The notes below the pieces were generated by a model. It ran no database searches. It was not told the DNA's origin and worked only from the letters and a program-made list of their open reading frames with translations. The translations under genes and the position numbers were made by a program. Below, piece after piece: positions 51,301-60,584 of a stretch of DNA of 64,000 bases; position 1 is the stretch's first letter, and each line of letters opens with the position of its first letter. The stretch covers positions 83,856 through 147,855 of the forward strand of contig NZ_SCRP01000009.1 in assembly GCF_004298475.1 (NCBI RefSeq), read 5' to 3'. The DNA is from Paraburkholderia sp. (GTDB taxonomy: Bacteria > Pseudomonadota > Gammaproteobacteria > Burkholderiales > Burkholderiaceae).

Positions 51301-51813
51301 TTACCACTTGATTTGCGCGTTCATATTGCCGGTCTGAACGATTTCGAATTTCATTTCGCCGCGGTACGTGCCTTCAACCCGGTAGTCGGCTTCCGGGACC
51401 GAGAAGAGACAGTACGGTCCAGCCGCGACGAAATCCATCAGCACGCGGCCATGCCGTCGCACCTTGACGGAGACTTCGTTGAGCGGCGCGCCGGTCGACG
51501 CCGAGACGAACGATACGCCGAGGTTGAACGGGTGTTGAGGGTCCGGTGAAGTGACGTGCGTATCGAGCCCGCGGCTGCCGCACACGTAATAAAGCATCTC
51601 CTGGGGCGACGCCGGATTTGCGGGTGGCCGCGACGGCGCCTGCGGCGCGGCGGTCTGCAAGTTTTGCGCTGCGGCGGGCATAGCGGGTGTTGTGATTGGC
51701 GTCGGCGTGGTCGATGGTCTTGCGATTTGTGCATGGGCAGGTAGTGCGCAAGTCCCGGCGATCAGCAGCATGCCTGTGACCATACACAGACCTCGTTCGC
51801 TCAAGGTCCCCAT
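51301..51813 (-). CDS. Hypothetical exported Pro-rich protein
   Basis: A 170-residue precursor with a signal peptide ending CALPAHA. A Pro/Ala/Thr-rich linker (residues about 30-68) precedes a compact domain with two Cys (MLYYVCGSRG, AAGPYCLFSV) and beta-strand-like repeats (FNLGVSFVSASTGAPLNEVS), reminiscent of a transthyretin-like or carboxypeptidase regulatory fold. GGGAGAAG before ATG 51813 supports the start. No family assignment; it lies head-to-head with the pga operon and could share its promoter region. Confidence 0.65.
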   Translation of the reverse strand: MGTLSERGLCMVTGMLLIAGTCALPAHAQIARPSTTPTPITTPAMPAAAQNLQTAAPQAPSRPPANPASPQEMLYYVCGSRGLDTHVTSPDPQHPFNLGVSFVSASTGAPLNEVSVKVRRHGRVLMDFVAAGPYCLFSVPEADYRVEGTYRGEMKFEIVQTGNMNAQIKW

Positions 51814-52484
51814 GATCTTCTCCCTCGCTGGTTTGCAACAAGCATAGGAATCGCGATGATGAAATGCAACCTTCAACAAACAGCCGACGAATGGACACCT
51901 CGGGGACGGGTTCGATGTAACAAAGTGATACGCAGGTTAAATTCCGATATCACCGCATGGATAAATTTATTGCGTGTCTAGAATGATGTATCGGCAAGTA
52001 AGCAGGAGTGCTCGGTTCATCCGATGGTGCGGGTGACGCCGCCGCTCGATATTGACGACGAGCGGTACATGTCGTCGCCTGCTGTCGCAGGCGGACACGC
52101 AGCCCGTGCGCGATATCTGATCTGCCTCGACTCGAAATCGTGAGCGTTCATCTCGTGTTCCTCTCGTAAACGAGCGCCGATTTCATATGATTTGCACATC
52201 GCTCGCGTGATGGGCCGCGCTTGTAAAGCACTGAGCGCGCCTTGAATTTTTGTCCGCTGGCATGGCAACGCCTTCGCGTTCGAGGGCGCGTCCCTTTTGT
52301 CGGGAACGCCAGGAAACAGAAAACCGTTTTATTGGATTCGCAAGCATTTCACGTAGTGGTTCATTTATTTGGTTGCTTACTGTTGTTGAAAAAACAGGAG
52401 GATTCGTCTGCCATTTCCGGCATGGCGCTTGCGCCGGACGCGTTCACACCCGAATCAACGTTAGGCGGGCAGGGGCATACGAAA
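51814..52484. promoter_or_regulatory. Divergent region upstream of pgaA
   Basis: About 670 bases. The AT-rich stretch around 51900-51990 is promoter-like but no clear boxes were assigned. A possible 44-codon minus-strand gene lies inside (listed separately). The plus frame leading into pgaA is open from 52242 but has no signal peptide or ribosome site before 52485 and is taken as untranslated leader. Confidence 0.5.
52017..52151 (-). CDS. Possible 44-residue protein
   Basis: ATG 52151 follows AGAGGAA at a good distance and reads MNAHDFESRQIRYRARAACP, ending in a Ser/Gly/Thr-rich tail. No family is recognised. Support is the ribosome site only; it may be non-coding. Confidence 0.3.
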   Translation of the reverse strand: MNAHDFESRQIRYRARAACPPATAGDDMYRSSSISSGGVTRTIG

Positions 52485-54818
52485 ATGAACAAGAGAAAGC
52501 GTTTGTATATATCGCCTCGCAGACGTCCACTCGGCGCATGCGCGCCTGCGGCCGTGCTGCTTTTGTCCGCCTATGCGGCGCTCGAAAGCAACGACACCGT
52601 CGCGCGGGAAGAGGATGTTGCGAAGCCTGTCATTTTCGTTGTTGCCGTGGTCGACCAGCCTGCGGATGAAACGCCGGTTTCTCGCCCCGTTATGACGAGT
52701 GACATCGGCGCGACGATCTATGCGGTGGATACGGCGACGGCAACGCCGCCCCCGGTACCCACGACATCCGGGAAGCCCGCGCCACTTGAATTGGCCCAGA
52801 ACACGCAACCCATGGCGGAACCCACGGCCGGAACCACGCCAGCGAATCCGCCGCCGGATAGCAGCTCCACGCCAGGCAGGCCGCCTATGGCCGCGCCTGG
52901 ACAGACCGCGCCGGCGCAGACTGCCGAGCAGCCCAATGACACGCTTCGACGCGAAGTGTTCGGACTCGCGACGAGTGGCGGCGCAATTCGCGCGCTTGAC
53001 GAGGCGAAGGCGCGGCCCGATGTGTTTACGCCTGTCGATATCGCACAGATCGAGGAGCTCAGCATACGGCAGGAGGTGCGCGGCGGTCGCGACAAGGTGC
53101 GTGCGATGTCGAGCCACGATCGCTTCGACGCACTCGATTCCGCGATCCATTCGGCACACGACTTTGATGCGCGGTTGCCGAAAACGCCGGAGTATGCGCA
53201 AGTGCGAGCTTCGCTTGCGGGTGACCTGACGGTTGCCTACGCCGCGCGAGGCAGGATGAAGGACGCGGTTGCAGCGTTCGAATCGATTCCGCCGCAGTCC
53301 GGTATTTCAGTCGAAGCGCTCGCGGCCGTGGGCGAAGCGTATAGCTACCTCCAGGAACCCGGCAAGTCGGAACAGGTTTATCGCCGCGCCATCGAGCAGG
53401 AGACATCGTCGACCACCGATGAAGCGACACGCGGATTCCAGTACGGCACGCACACGCGCCCCATCGATCTGCGCGAGGGCCTCTTCTACGCGCTCACCGA
53501 CCAGGACAAGTACACGCAGGCGAGGCAGGTGCTCGAAGACATACGCGCCGCGCTGCCGCCAGCCGATCAGGTGCACCCGTGGGATCTCGCGAACGATGAC
53601 TACATGCGCTATTACCGGCTGTACGCGCAGTACCAGATCTACATCGGACAGACGAGCGCCGGCATGGCGGGACTCGATCGGCTGAAGGCGCAGGTGCCGT
53701 TCAGCGCGGAAGTGCGCAACGCTCAGGCCGACGCAACGCTTGGCGCGTCCAGTACGCGCCGCGCGCGCGACATGTACAGCGCAACCTTGACCGATCACCC
53801 GGAAAACCTCGAGGCGCTCGCAGGTCTCGGGCGCACATCGCTCATGCTCGACGACTATGCGAATGCGCGTCTCATCAACGATGCATTCAACGATACGTTC
53901 CCCGAGAACGGTTCCGTGCGTAGCTTCAAGCGCGACTATGCGGCCTACCGTGCGCCGGTGCTATCGGTCGAATTCAACGGCGAGCATGGCAACTCCACGG
54001 TGGCGGACAACTCGTACAGTATCGATACGACGCTGTATTCGCCGCCGATCTACGACAACTGGCGTGTATTCGCACACAACTTTTTCGGCCATGCGAATAC
54101 GGATATCGGCAACGTGAGCCGCACGCGGACCGGCGTCGGCGGCGATTTCCGCAAGGGACCGCTTACCGTGACGGCCGAGGCTACCCGCTCGATTGGTCCG
54201 GATGCGCGCACCGGCGGCAACGGCAGTGTCGCGTATACCTTCAACGACTACGTGTCGGCGAACGTCTCGGTCGACAGCGACGTCAATACGCTGCCGTGGA
54301 AGGCCTATGTCCAGCACATCTGGGGGAAGAATGCCCAGATTGCCCTCAATTTCACCGACACGGATCGTCGCTCGGCGGAGCTGGCTTATTCAGCCACGCG
54401 CTTCAGCGATTCGAACTTCAACCAGGAAATTTCGGGTAGCGCCACACAGCGCGTATTTACCGCGGCAAACCAGTTGGTGAATCTCTCGCTGAACCTGAAC
54501 ACCAGCAGCAACACACGCGCCAATACGGCGTATTTCGCGCCTGCGCGCGACTACACGGCGGAACTCGTCGCCATGCATCAATGGGCAATCTGGCGCGCAG
54601 GCGAAAAGTCGTTGGTGCAGCGCATCTATCTGAGTGCGGGCGCGTACAACGAACGCGGTTTCGGCACGAGTGCCGAGGGCGGCGTGCGTCTCGAACACGC
54701 GTGGACGTTCAGTCACGACATCAGGTTCACGTATGGCATCGGCGGGCTTAGCCACGCGTACGACGGTACACGCGAAACGTCGGGCATTGCCTACGCCACG
54801 CTCACGGTTCCATTCTGA
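52485..54818 (+). CDS. pgaA: PgaA, outer-membrane export porin for poly-beta-1,6-GlcNAc
   Basis: A 777-residue protein with an N-terminal signal region (PLGACAPAAVLLLSAYAA). A Pro/Thr/Ala-rich linker (about residues 70-145) and a periplasmic TPR superhelix follow (for example AAFESIPPQSGISVEALAAV, ADATLGASSTRRARDMYSAT), then a C-terminal beta barrel starting near APVLSVEFNGEHG and ending TSGIAYATLTVPF. PgaA guides partly deacetylated PNAG through the outer membrane and helps biofilm adhesion. The Pro-rich linker is long compared with E. coli PgaA. ATG 52485 follows AGGGG; the operon continues with pgaB after 27 bases. Confidence 0.88.
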   Translation: MNKRKRLYISPRRRPLGACAPAAVLLLSAYAALESNDTVAREEDVAKPVIFVVAVVDQPADETPVSRPVMTSDIGATIYAVDTATATPPPVPTTSGKPAPLELAQNTQPMAEPTAGTTPANPPPDSSSTPGRPPMAAPGQTAPAQTAEQPNDTLRREVFGLATSGGAIRALDEAKARPDVFTPVDIAQIEELSIRQEVRGGRDKVRAMSSHDRFDALDSAIHSAHDFDARLPKTPEYAQVRASLAGDLTVAYAARGRMKDAVAAFESIPPQSGISVEALAAVGEAYSYLQEPGKSEQVYRRAIEQETSSTTDEATRGFQYGTHTRPIDLREGLFYALTDQDKYTQARQVLEDIRAALPPADQVHPWDLANDDYMRYYRLYAQYQIYIGQTSAGMAGLDRLKAQVPFSAEVRNAQADATLGASSTRRARDMYSATLTDHPENLEALAGLGRTSLMLDDYANARLINDAFNDTFPENGSVRSFKRDYAAYRAPVLSVEFNGEHGNSTVADNSYSIDTTLYSPPIYDNWRVFAHNFFGHANTDIGNVSRTRTGVGGDFRKGPLTVTAEATRSIGPDARTGGNGSVAYTFNDYVSANVSVDSDVNTLPWKAYVQHIWGKNAQIALNFTDTDRRSAELAYSATRFSDSNFNQEISGSATQRVFTAANQLVNLSLNLNTSSNTRANTAYFAPARDYTAELVAMHQWAIWRAGEKSLVQRIYLSAGAYNERGFGTSAEGGVRLEHAWTFSHDIRFTYGIGGLSHAYDGTRETSGIAYATLTVPF

Positions 54819-54845
54819 CGACGGCGGCTCGCAAGGAGGCCGGCA

Positions 54846-56933
54846 ATGCATTCTCGTAGACGTTTTATCTGTGGCTGTCTCGGCGCGATGGCGGGTTGCA
54901 CGATGTTTTCATCGCTCGTGCCAGCGAAGCTGATCGACATTCTGCCGCCGGCCGATCCTGCCGACGGCAAGACATTTCGTGTGATCTGCTTTCACGATGT
55001 CCGCGACCATCTGCGAGCCGAATTCAATACGAACAACGTAATCGACCCGTATGCGATCGATACGGGTACGCTGACATCGATTTTTTCCTGGCTTGAAACC
55101 AATGGCTATCACGCGATCACCTTCGCTGCCATCGCGGCTTCACGCAACGGCGGAAAACCACTGCCGCCGCGCTCGGTGTTGATCACCTTCGACGACGGCT
55201 TCATGAGTCATTACACCAAGGTGCTGCCGCTGCTCAAGCGCTTCAACTATCCGGCCGTGATGGGCATCGTGACGTCATGGATCGATACGCCGGCGGACAC
55301 CGGCATTCGCCTCTCGGACACGCTGGTGGTGCCGCGCAATACATTCATGTCGTGGAACGAAGTGCGCGAAGTGGCACGCTCCGGCCTCGTCGAACTGGCG
55401 TCGCACACGCACGACATGCACCATGGCGCGGTCGCCAATCCGCAGGGCAACGAGCTGCCGGCAGCGACCTCGCACCTGTATCTGAAGGATGAGTCGCGCT
55501 ACGAAACGGATGCGGAATTCGAATCGCGCGTGCGTGGCGACCTCGGCACGAGCATCCAGCAACTCAAGGCGCAGACGGGCTTGGGCGTTCGCGCGATGGT
55601 GTGGCCATACGGCGCGGAAAATCTTCCGGTGCGCCGCATCTCGTCGAAGCTCGGCATGCCGGTGCAGTTCACGCTCGAATCCGGGCCGAATACGAGCGAC
55701 GTGCCGCTCGACCGGTTGCGCCGCATCCTCATCATGTACGACATCGACGTTGGCGGCTTCGAGCGTTCGATGCGCGAGCCTGCGGAGAACCGCGGCGAAG
55801 TCAATCCGGTGGAGCGCGTCGTGGTGGTTTCGCTGGACGATGTCTACGATCCGTCGCCGGACGTGCAGGAAAAGAAGCTCGGCCAACTGATCGAACGTAT
55901 CTACCGCCTGAAACCGAGCTCGGTGTACCTGCAGGCATTTTCGGATCCCAACAGATCGGGTTTTGCGCAGGCACTGTACTTTCCGAACCGGCATTTGCCG
56001 GTTCGCTCGGATCTTTTCTGCCGTGCTGCATGGCAACTGAATACGCGTGCGGATGTTGCGGTGTATGCGTGGATGCCGACACTCGCGTTTGCCGTGCCCG
56101 CTCAACTCGAAGGCCGCCTCGAATTCGTGAGGCCTGCTGCGGGCAGCAAGCTCCCGCCCGGTGCATCGGCGGTGCGGCGGCTCAGTCCGTTCGATCCGGG
56201 TGTACGCGCGTATGTGCGCGACCTTTATGAAGACCTCGGCAAATATTCGGCGATCACGGGCCTGCTGTTTGGCGAAGACGCGATGCTGACCGATTTCGAG
56301 GACGACAGCCATCAGGGCCACCAGATGCTGGCGAGCTGGAACCTGCCGCGCGACATCGGCCAGATTCGCGCGACTCCCGATTTGATGAAACGGTGGGGGG
56401 ATCTGAAAACGCGGCATCTGCTCGATTTCACGAAGGAACTCGAGCAGATCGTGCTCAACAGCCAGAACAGTGCGGACGTGCTGAGCGTGCGCACGATTTT
56501 TCCGGATGTGCTGACCGATCCGGACGCTGGACAACGTTACGCGCAGAACTACCCGGCATTCGTGAATGCGTACAACTTCGTCGGCCTGCTTGCCATGCCG
56601 TCGCGGCAGGGCATTTCATCGGTGGACAGCTGGCTCGATTCTCTGTCGCGGACGGTGCGCACGGTGCCGGATGGACCGCGGCGAACCGTCTTCCTGCTCG
56701 AAGCCACCGATTCCCGAACGGGCGACAGTGTGCCGCCGAAACACCTGACCGATCAGATGCGCCATCTGCGGCAGTCCGGCATGGTGAGTTACGGGTACTA
56801 CCCCGACAACTTCGCGCACGATTTGCCGACCGTGGCCGCGCTGGCCGACGTCATGTCGATGCGCGCACGGCTCGATCCTACCTCGATCAGTGCGCTGCTC
56901 AAGGGCAACAGCGAAAGGATGCGACCGCAATGA
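54846..56933 (+). CDS. pgaB: PgaB, poly-beta-1,6-GlcNAc N-deacetylase
   Basis: A 695-residue two-domain enzyme. The N-terminal CE4 domain has CFHDV, ITFDDGF (D116-D117) and SHTHDMHH (H187, H189). The C-terminal GH153-like domain (about residues 320-680) contains VVVSLDDVYDPSPDVQEKKL and LLFGEDAML. The N terminus MHSRRRFICGCLGAMAGC combines a twin-Arg-like SRRRF with a lipobox ending at C18, so it may be a Tat-exported lipoprotein. PgaB removes a few N-acetyl groups, which is needed for export through PgaA. The stop overlaps the pgaC start (ATGA). Confidence 0.9.
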   Translation: MHSRRRFICGCLGAMAGCTMFSSLVPAKLIDILPPADPADGKTFRVICFHDVRDHLRAEFNTNNVIDPYAIDTGTLTSIFSWLETNGYHAITFAAIAASRNGGKPLPPRSVLITFDDGFMSHYTKVLPLLKRFNYPAVMGIVTSWIDTPADTGIRLSDTLVVPRNTFMSWNEVREVARSGLVELASHTHDMHHGAVANPQGNELPAATSHLYLKDESRYETDAEFESRVRGDLGTSIQQLKAQTGLGVRAMVWPYGAENLPVRRISSKLGMPVQFTLESGPNTSDVPLDRLRRILIMYDIDVGGFERSMREPAENRGEVNPVERVVVVSLDDVYDPSPDVQEKKLGQLIERIYRLKPSSVYLQAFSDPNRSGFAQALYFPNRHLPVRSDLFCRAAWQLNTRADVAVYAWMPTLAFAVPAQLEGRLEFVRPAAGSKLPPGASAVRRLSPFDPGVRAYVRDLYEDLGKYSAITGLLFGEDAMLTDFEDDSHQGHQMLASWNLPRDIGQIRATPDLMKRWGDLKTRHLLDFTKELEQIVLNSQNSADVLSVRTIFPDVLTDPDAGQRYAQNYPAFVNAYNFVGLLAMPSRQGISSVDSWLDSLSRTVRTVPDGPRRTVFLLEATDSRTGDSVPPKHLTDQMRHLRQSGMVSYGYYPDNFAHDLPTVAALADVMSMRARLDPTSISALLKGNSERMRPQ

Positions 56934-58198
56934 TGCACATCGTCATCGACAAGCTGCAGGACTTTATCTTTTTCTATCCGTTCTTCATGTCGTACTTGTG
57001 GATGATCGGTGGAATTGTCCATTTCTTCGCGCTGGAACACGGACGGACCCGCTCGTCGCTCGCCATCGTGAAGGCCGGGACGCCGAAGGTCGCGATCATC
57101 GTGCCCTGCTACAACGAAGAAATGAATGCGCGCCGTGTGCTGGGTCATCTGGCGAGGCTCGAATATCCGAACTACGAGATCATCGCCGTCAACGACGGCA
57201 GCCGCGATCACACCGGCGAGATCCTGAATCAGCTGGTGGTCGAAATACCGGGTCTTACCGTGATCCACCACGCGAAGAACGAAGGCAAGGCGATCGGGCT
57301 CACGACGGCAGCCGCCGTGACCAATGCGCCGTACCTCATGTGCATCGATGGCGATTCGCTGCTTGGCGAGGACGCGATCGAATGGATGCTCGAGCACCTG
57401 ATTTCCGATCCGAACGTGGGTGCGGTGACGGGCAATCCGCGTATTCGCACACGCACGTCGCTGCTTGGGCGGATGCAGGTTGGCGAATTCTCGTCGATCG
57501 TCGGGCTGATCAAGCGCACGCAGCAGGTATATGGGCGCATCTTCACCGTCTCCGGCGTGATCACGATGTTCCGCAAGAGCGCGCTCGCGGATGTCGGCTT
57601 CTGGAGCGCCGACATGCTTACCGAAGATATCGACATCAGCTGGAAGCTCCAGTGCAACGACTGGCGCGTTGCATACGAGCCGCATGCGCTGAGCTGGATC
57701 CTGATGCCCGAGACGCTCAAAGGTCTGTATCGCCAGCGCCTGCGCTGGGCCAAGGGCGGCATTCAGGTGTTGTTCAAGTACGCGCGGCCGCTGCTGTTTA
57801 CGCCCCGGATCATGATGTGGCCGCTCTTCGTCGAGTACGCGCTCGGCATTGCCTGGGCGTATTCGATGGCGTTCATCTTGCTGCTTGCGCTCGTCGATGC
57901 GTTTTATACCGTGCCGCCCGACTGGAACGTTTCGTTGCTGCCGCACTGGCATGGAATGCTGCTGGTGGCGACCTGTGTGCTGCAGATCGTTATTGGCTGC
58001 CTGATCGACCGCCGCTACGACGAAAAACTGCTGCTTTATCTTCTCGACACCGTCTGGTATCCGCTCGCGTTCTGGTTGATCAACATGGTCACGACTGTCG
58101 TTGCACTGCCGTCCATCGTATTCGGGCGGCGGGGCAAGCGGGCCGTCTGGACCAGCCCTGATAGAGGTATCCAGCATGAACAACAAGCCCGTCATTGA
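56930..58198 (+). CDS. pgaC: PgaC, poly-beta-1,6-GlcNAc synthase
   Basis: A 422-residue processive GT2 synthase in the inner membrane. N-terminal TM helices (FFYPFFMSYLWMIGGIVHFF) are followed by the catalytic domain with VPCYNEE, VNDGS, CIDGDSL, the TEDIDISWKL base region and the processive QRLRW motif. C-terminal TM helices follow (FVEYALGIAWAYSMAFILLL and on). It polymerises UDP-GlcNAc with PgaD. ATG 56930 overlaps the pgaB stop by four bases. Confidence 0.93.
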   Translation: MMHIVIDKLQDFIFFYPFFMSYLWMIGGIVHFFALEHGRTRSSLAIVKAGTPKVAIIVPCYNEEMNARRVLGHLARLEYPNYEIIAVNDGSRDHTGEILNQLVVEIPGLTVIHHAKNEGKAIGLTTAAAVTNAPYLMCIDGDSLLGEDAIEWMLEHLISDPNVGAVTGNPRIRTRTSLLGRMQVGEFSSIVGLIKRTQQVYGRIFTVSGVITMFRKSALADVGFWSADMLTEDIDISWKLQCNDWRVAYEPHALSWILMPETLKGLYRQRLRWAKGGIQVLFKYARPLLFTPRIMMWPLFVEYALGIAWAYSMAFILLLALVDAFYTVPPDWNVSLLPHWHGMLLVATCVLQIVIGCLIDRRYDEKLLLYLLDTVWYPLAFWLINMVTTVVALPSIVFGRRGKRAVWTSPDRGIQHEQQARH

Positions 58199-58820
58199 TC
58201 TCTCCTTGCGCCATCCGCAACTGATCATCAAGGACAAAGGCATCGCGCACGGCCTGCTGCTCGTCCTGTGGTTCCGGTTGCTCCGTCCTGCCTGCGTCGG
58301 TTCGATGTGGGCGGGGATCACCATCTACGCTTACCGCTATCTGCTGCCGTTCGCACAGGGCGATCTCTCCATTCCGGAACTGCTTTCCTATATCGCCGCC
58401 ATCAGTGCAATAGCGTCGGCGCTCACGACATGGCTGATTCTCGCGCGCGTGGCTCACCCGTTCGCATCGAAATCGCGCACCCAGCGGCTGCTTCGGCGCA
58501 AGGCCGGTCTAACGGTCGAGCCTGGACCGATTGTCGGGCCGACGCGGCGCGACTGGCGTACGGTGCCTCGGGTGTTTATCGCTTCACATGACGCGAATGG
58601 CTTGATTGCCGCGCTGCGTGCGCAGTCCGACGCGCAGTCCGACGCGCAGCCCGCCGGAATGGACACCAGAACGGGCACCGAAAGGACTGCCGAGTCGCGC
58701 AAGACCGCGCGGCTCGGATACGGCCAGACGCCGCCGACGCAGTATTCGCTGCAACAATTGATGGACAGACCGTCACACCATGCGCCGGTGAGCGGCTTGC
58801 GTGGACGCAGACGGCACTGA
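58176..58820 (+). CDS. pgaD: PgaD-like synthase partner
   Basis: A 214-residue membrane protein with two TM helices (VGSMWAGITIYAYRYLLPF and LLSYIAAISAIASALTTWLI) and a long cytoplasmic tail. The N-terminal half fits PgaD, the small subunit that stabilises PgaC and responds to c-di-GMP. The tail is longer than usual and carries a SDAQSDAQ tandem from a repeated 12-base unit at 58622-58645. ATG 58176 lies 23 bases inside pgaC after GAGG, so the genes overlap. Confidence 0.83.
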   Translation: MNNKPVIDLSLRHPQLIIKDKGIAHGLLLVLWFRLLRPACVGSMWAGITIYAYRYLLPFAQGDLSIPELLSYIAAISAIASALTTWLILARVAHPFASKSRTQRLLRRKAGLTVEPGPIVGPTRRDWRTVPRVFIASHDANGLIAALRAQSDAQSDAQPAGMDTRTGTERTAESRKTARLGYGQTPPTQYSLQQLMDRPSHHAPVSGLRGRRRH

Positions 58821-60162
58821 TGTCGTTCATGTGCTGCCAATGGACCGTGCATCCGAAACTTCGCAACGCAACCGCCGACGCAGACCGCCAGCGCTCGTCG
58901 CGCTGTCTGTGCTGGTGGTTGTGCTATTGGCCGCGACAGGCATGTTCTCGCCGCGCGGCCGCGGCGCGCAAATCGAGGTCGTCAGTGAACGACACGCGCA
59001 GGCGGGGTCGATCGTCGCACTGCCTGCGCCCGGCGTCGGCGACGAGCGGCGCTTCATGCATGGCATCGGCTGGGCACATCGCGCGGGAGATAAAGACTGG
59101 GTCTTCTTCAGCAGTTCCGGGCTGCCGCCGCGCGGCGCAAATTCGAACGGCAACTGGCCGCATGACGTCTACGTGGGCGAATGGTCGCCGCAGCGCACGC
59201 GTCTTGCGAATGTGCGTATTTTTATCTCCCGTCCCGAAGCGCAGGAGCCGGTGTCCGTTGCGCAGAACGCGTCGGGCAACATCTTCGTCAGCTTCGAAGA
59301 CGGCTGGAATGCGCCGCGCACGGTGAGCCAGCGGTATGGCGTCTATGGCGCCAACCTCGCGCCCATCAAGCCCTATCCGAACGATGTCGAATCCGGCGGC
59401 CACTCGGGCCACGTGGCCGCCGTGGGCGAGCAGTTTGTCGTGTTCTATTCGCAAGACTGGGTGGATGGCGGCGGCGTCGACAATCTCGGTACGGGTGGCG
59501 GGGTGTACGTGAAGGTCTACAACGGCCGTGGTGTCCTTCTAAGGCATGTCGACGTAGCCGCGCATGTGCGCGAGTGGTGGCCCATGATCGCAGGCTCGCC
59601 GACGCGCGCGCTGCTCGTGTGGCAGAGGTACATACCAGGCGAAATCGTTGCGCAGCTCGAATATGCGGTGCTCGATCCCGCGACAGGCAAACTGGTGCGG
59701 CCGGAGGGCGGATCCGGTGGAGCGCGCGTGCAGTACTACACCTATGCCGCCGCGTGGGTGCCCGCAGTGGAACGCTTCGTGATCGAAGCCACGCTCGACA
59801 ATGGACGCTCATCGGTACTGCTGATCGATGAGGAGGGGCATGTGACGGCTAAACTCGATTGCCTGCCGGCATCGGTTCGTGAAGCGAGCATCGCGGTGAA
59901 CGGCAACACAGCTTACGTGCCCACGCGCGATGGACGGCTAATGGCGCTCGCTCTCACAGGGAAGACGATCGAATTGCACGGCCTGCTACGTGCGCCATTC
60001 GCGTGGGGCAACACGGGTGCAATCGGCATTCCGCACGGCGCCGGATCGGTTCATTTCGTATCGCTATCGCCAACAGGCCTGCGCGAGGCGGACTTCAACG
60101 AGCGCAATGCAATGGCGCCATCGGCATCGGATCAATGTGGCATAAAAAACGCACCAGAATAG
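58801..60162 (+). CDS. Exported beta-propeller-like protein at the end of the pga operon
   Basis: A 453-residue protein with one N-terminal TM anchor (ALVALSVLVVVLLAATGMF) and a large outer domain with repeated short strands (GWAHRAGDKDWVFFSSSG, SGNIFVSFEDGWN, GEQFVVFYSQDWVDGGG, RALLVWQRYIPG, GNTAYVPTRDGRLMALAL) as in beta propellers. GTG 58801 overlaps pgaD by 20 bases; ATG 58840 is an alternative start. It is cotranscribed with pga genes but is not part of the E. coli pgaABCD set. A role in binding or modifying the polymer is inferred only from position. Confidence 0.75.
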   Translation: MDADGTDVVHVLPMDRASETSQRNRRRRPPALVALSVLVVVLLAATGMFSPRGRGAQIEVVSERHAQAGSIVALPAPGVGDERRFMHGIGWAHRAGDKDWVFFSSSGLPPRGANSNGNWPHDVYVGEWSPQRTRLANVRIFISRPEAQEPVSVAQNASGNIFVSFEDGWNAPRTVSQRYGVYGANLAPIKPYPNDVESGGHSGHVAAVGEQFVVFYSQDWVDGGGVDNLGTGGGVYVKVYNGRGVLLRHVDVAAHVREWWPMIAGSPTRALLVWQRYIPGEIVAQLEYAVLDPATGKLVRPEGGSGGARVQYYTYAAAWVPAVERFVIEATLDNGRSSVLLIDEEGHVTAKLDCLPASVREASIAVNGNTAYVPTRDGRLMALALTGKTIELHGLLRAPFAWGNTGAIGIPHGAGSVHFVSLSPTGLREADFNERNAMAPSASDQCGIKNAPE

Positions 60163-60339
60163 GACAAACAATCGACGGATAAAAAGTTGCAGCGGTTCTG
60201 TGCACCATCTGGAGGCACCGGGAGATGACCGTGATGGACGCGCATTGAATCGCATTTTTCGCGGCCATGGCTTGTTTGCGCTACATCATGAAAGCGCACA
60301 AAGCGCCGTATGGGCATTCAAAAGTTTCAACCGAATGCG

Positions 60340-60412
60340 TAATAATCCCGCTCCGCGTTAATGCCCTCCCCGAGAGGGTTGGATTTAGCCCGCACCTGTG
60401 CGGGTTTTTTTT
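60340..60412 (+). ncRNA. Putative small RNA ending in an intrinsic terminator
   Basis: A compact segment begins after a TAATAAT -10-like element (60341-60347). It has a short hairpin CCCTC...GAGGG (60364-60377) and ends with the terminator at 60389-60412. It lies far (about 225 bases) from the preceding stop and 170 bases before the next gene, so it looks like an independent short transcript or a 3' end. No family is recognised and the -35 element is not clear. Confidence 0.35.
60389..60412 (+). terminator. Intrinsic terminator
   Basis: CCCGCA, loop CCTG, TGCGGG and then eight consecutive T (60405-60412): a textbook Rho-independent terminator on the plus strand. It ends either the pga operon transcript or a small RNA. 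Confidence 0.85.
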
Positions 60413-60584
60413 GTTCCGGCGAAAATCGCGCTGTGCGTGCTCCATTGCGAGTCCGCGACCGGCACTCGGGAAATTGCCGTACAAACCAGGCGACGGGTTG
60501 CGGTTACAGGTATGCTGCGAGGCAGGCTTGCGCGCGCTGGCCGCGGGTTTGTGAGTCACCTTGTTCGCGAGGCAACGACCGGAT

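Larger units (their letters stand above)
60163..60584. other. Intergenic region with a terminator and possible small RNA
   Basis: About 420 bases without a supported protein gene. Its central part holds a structured segment and a strong intrinsic terminator (listed separately). The remainder shows nothing assignable. Confidence 0.5.

Noticed and set aside
52242-52484. N-terminal extension of PgaA
   Set aside because: The frame is open but reads no signal peptide and has no ribosome site; the Met at 52485 precedes a proper signal region.
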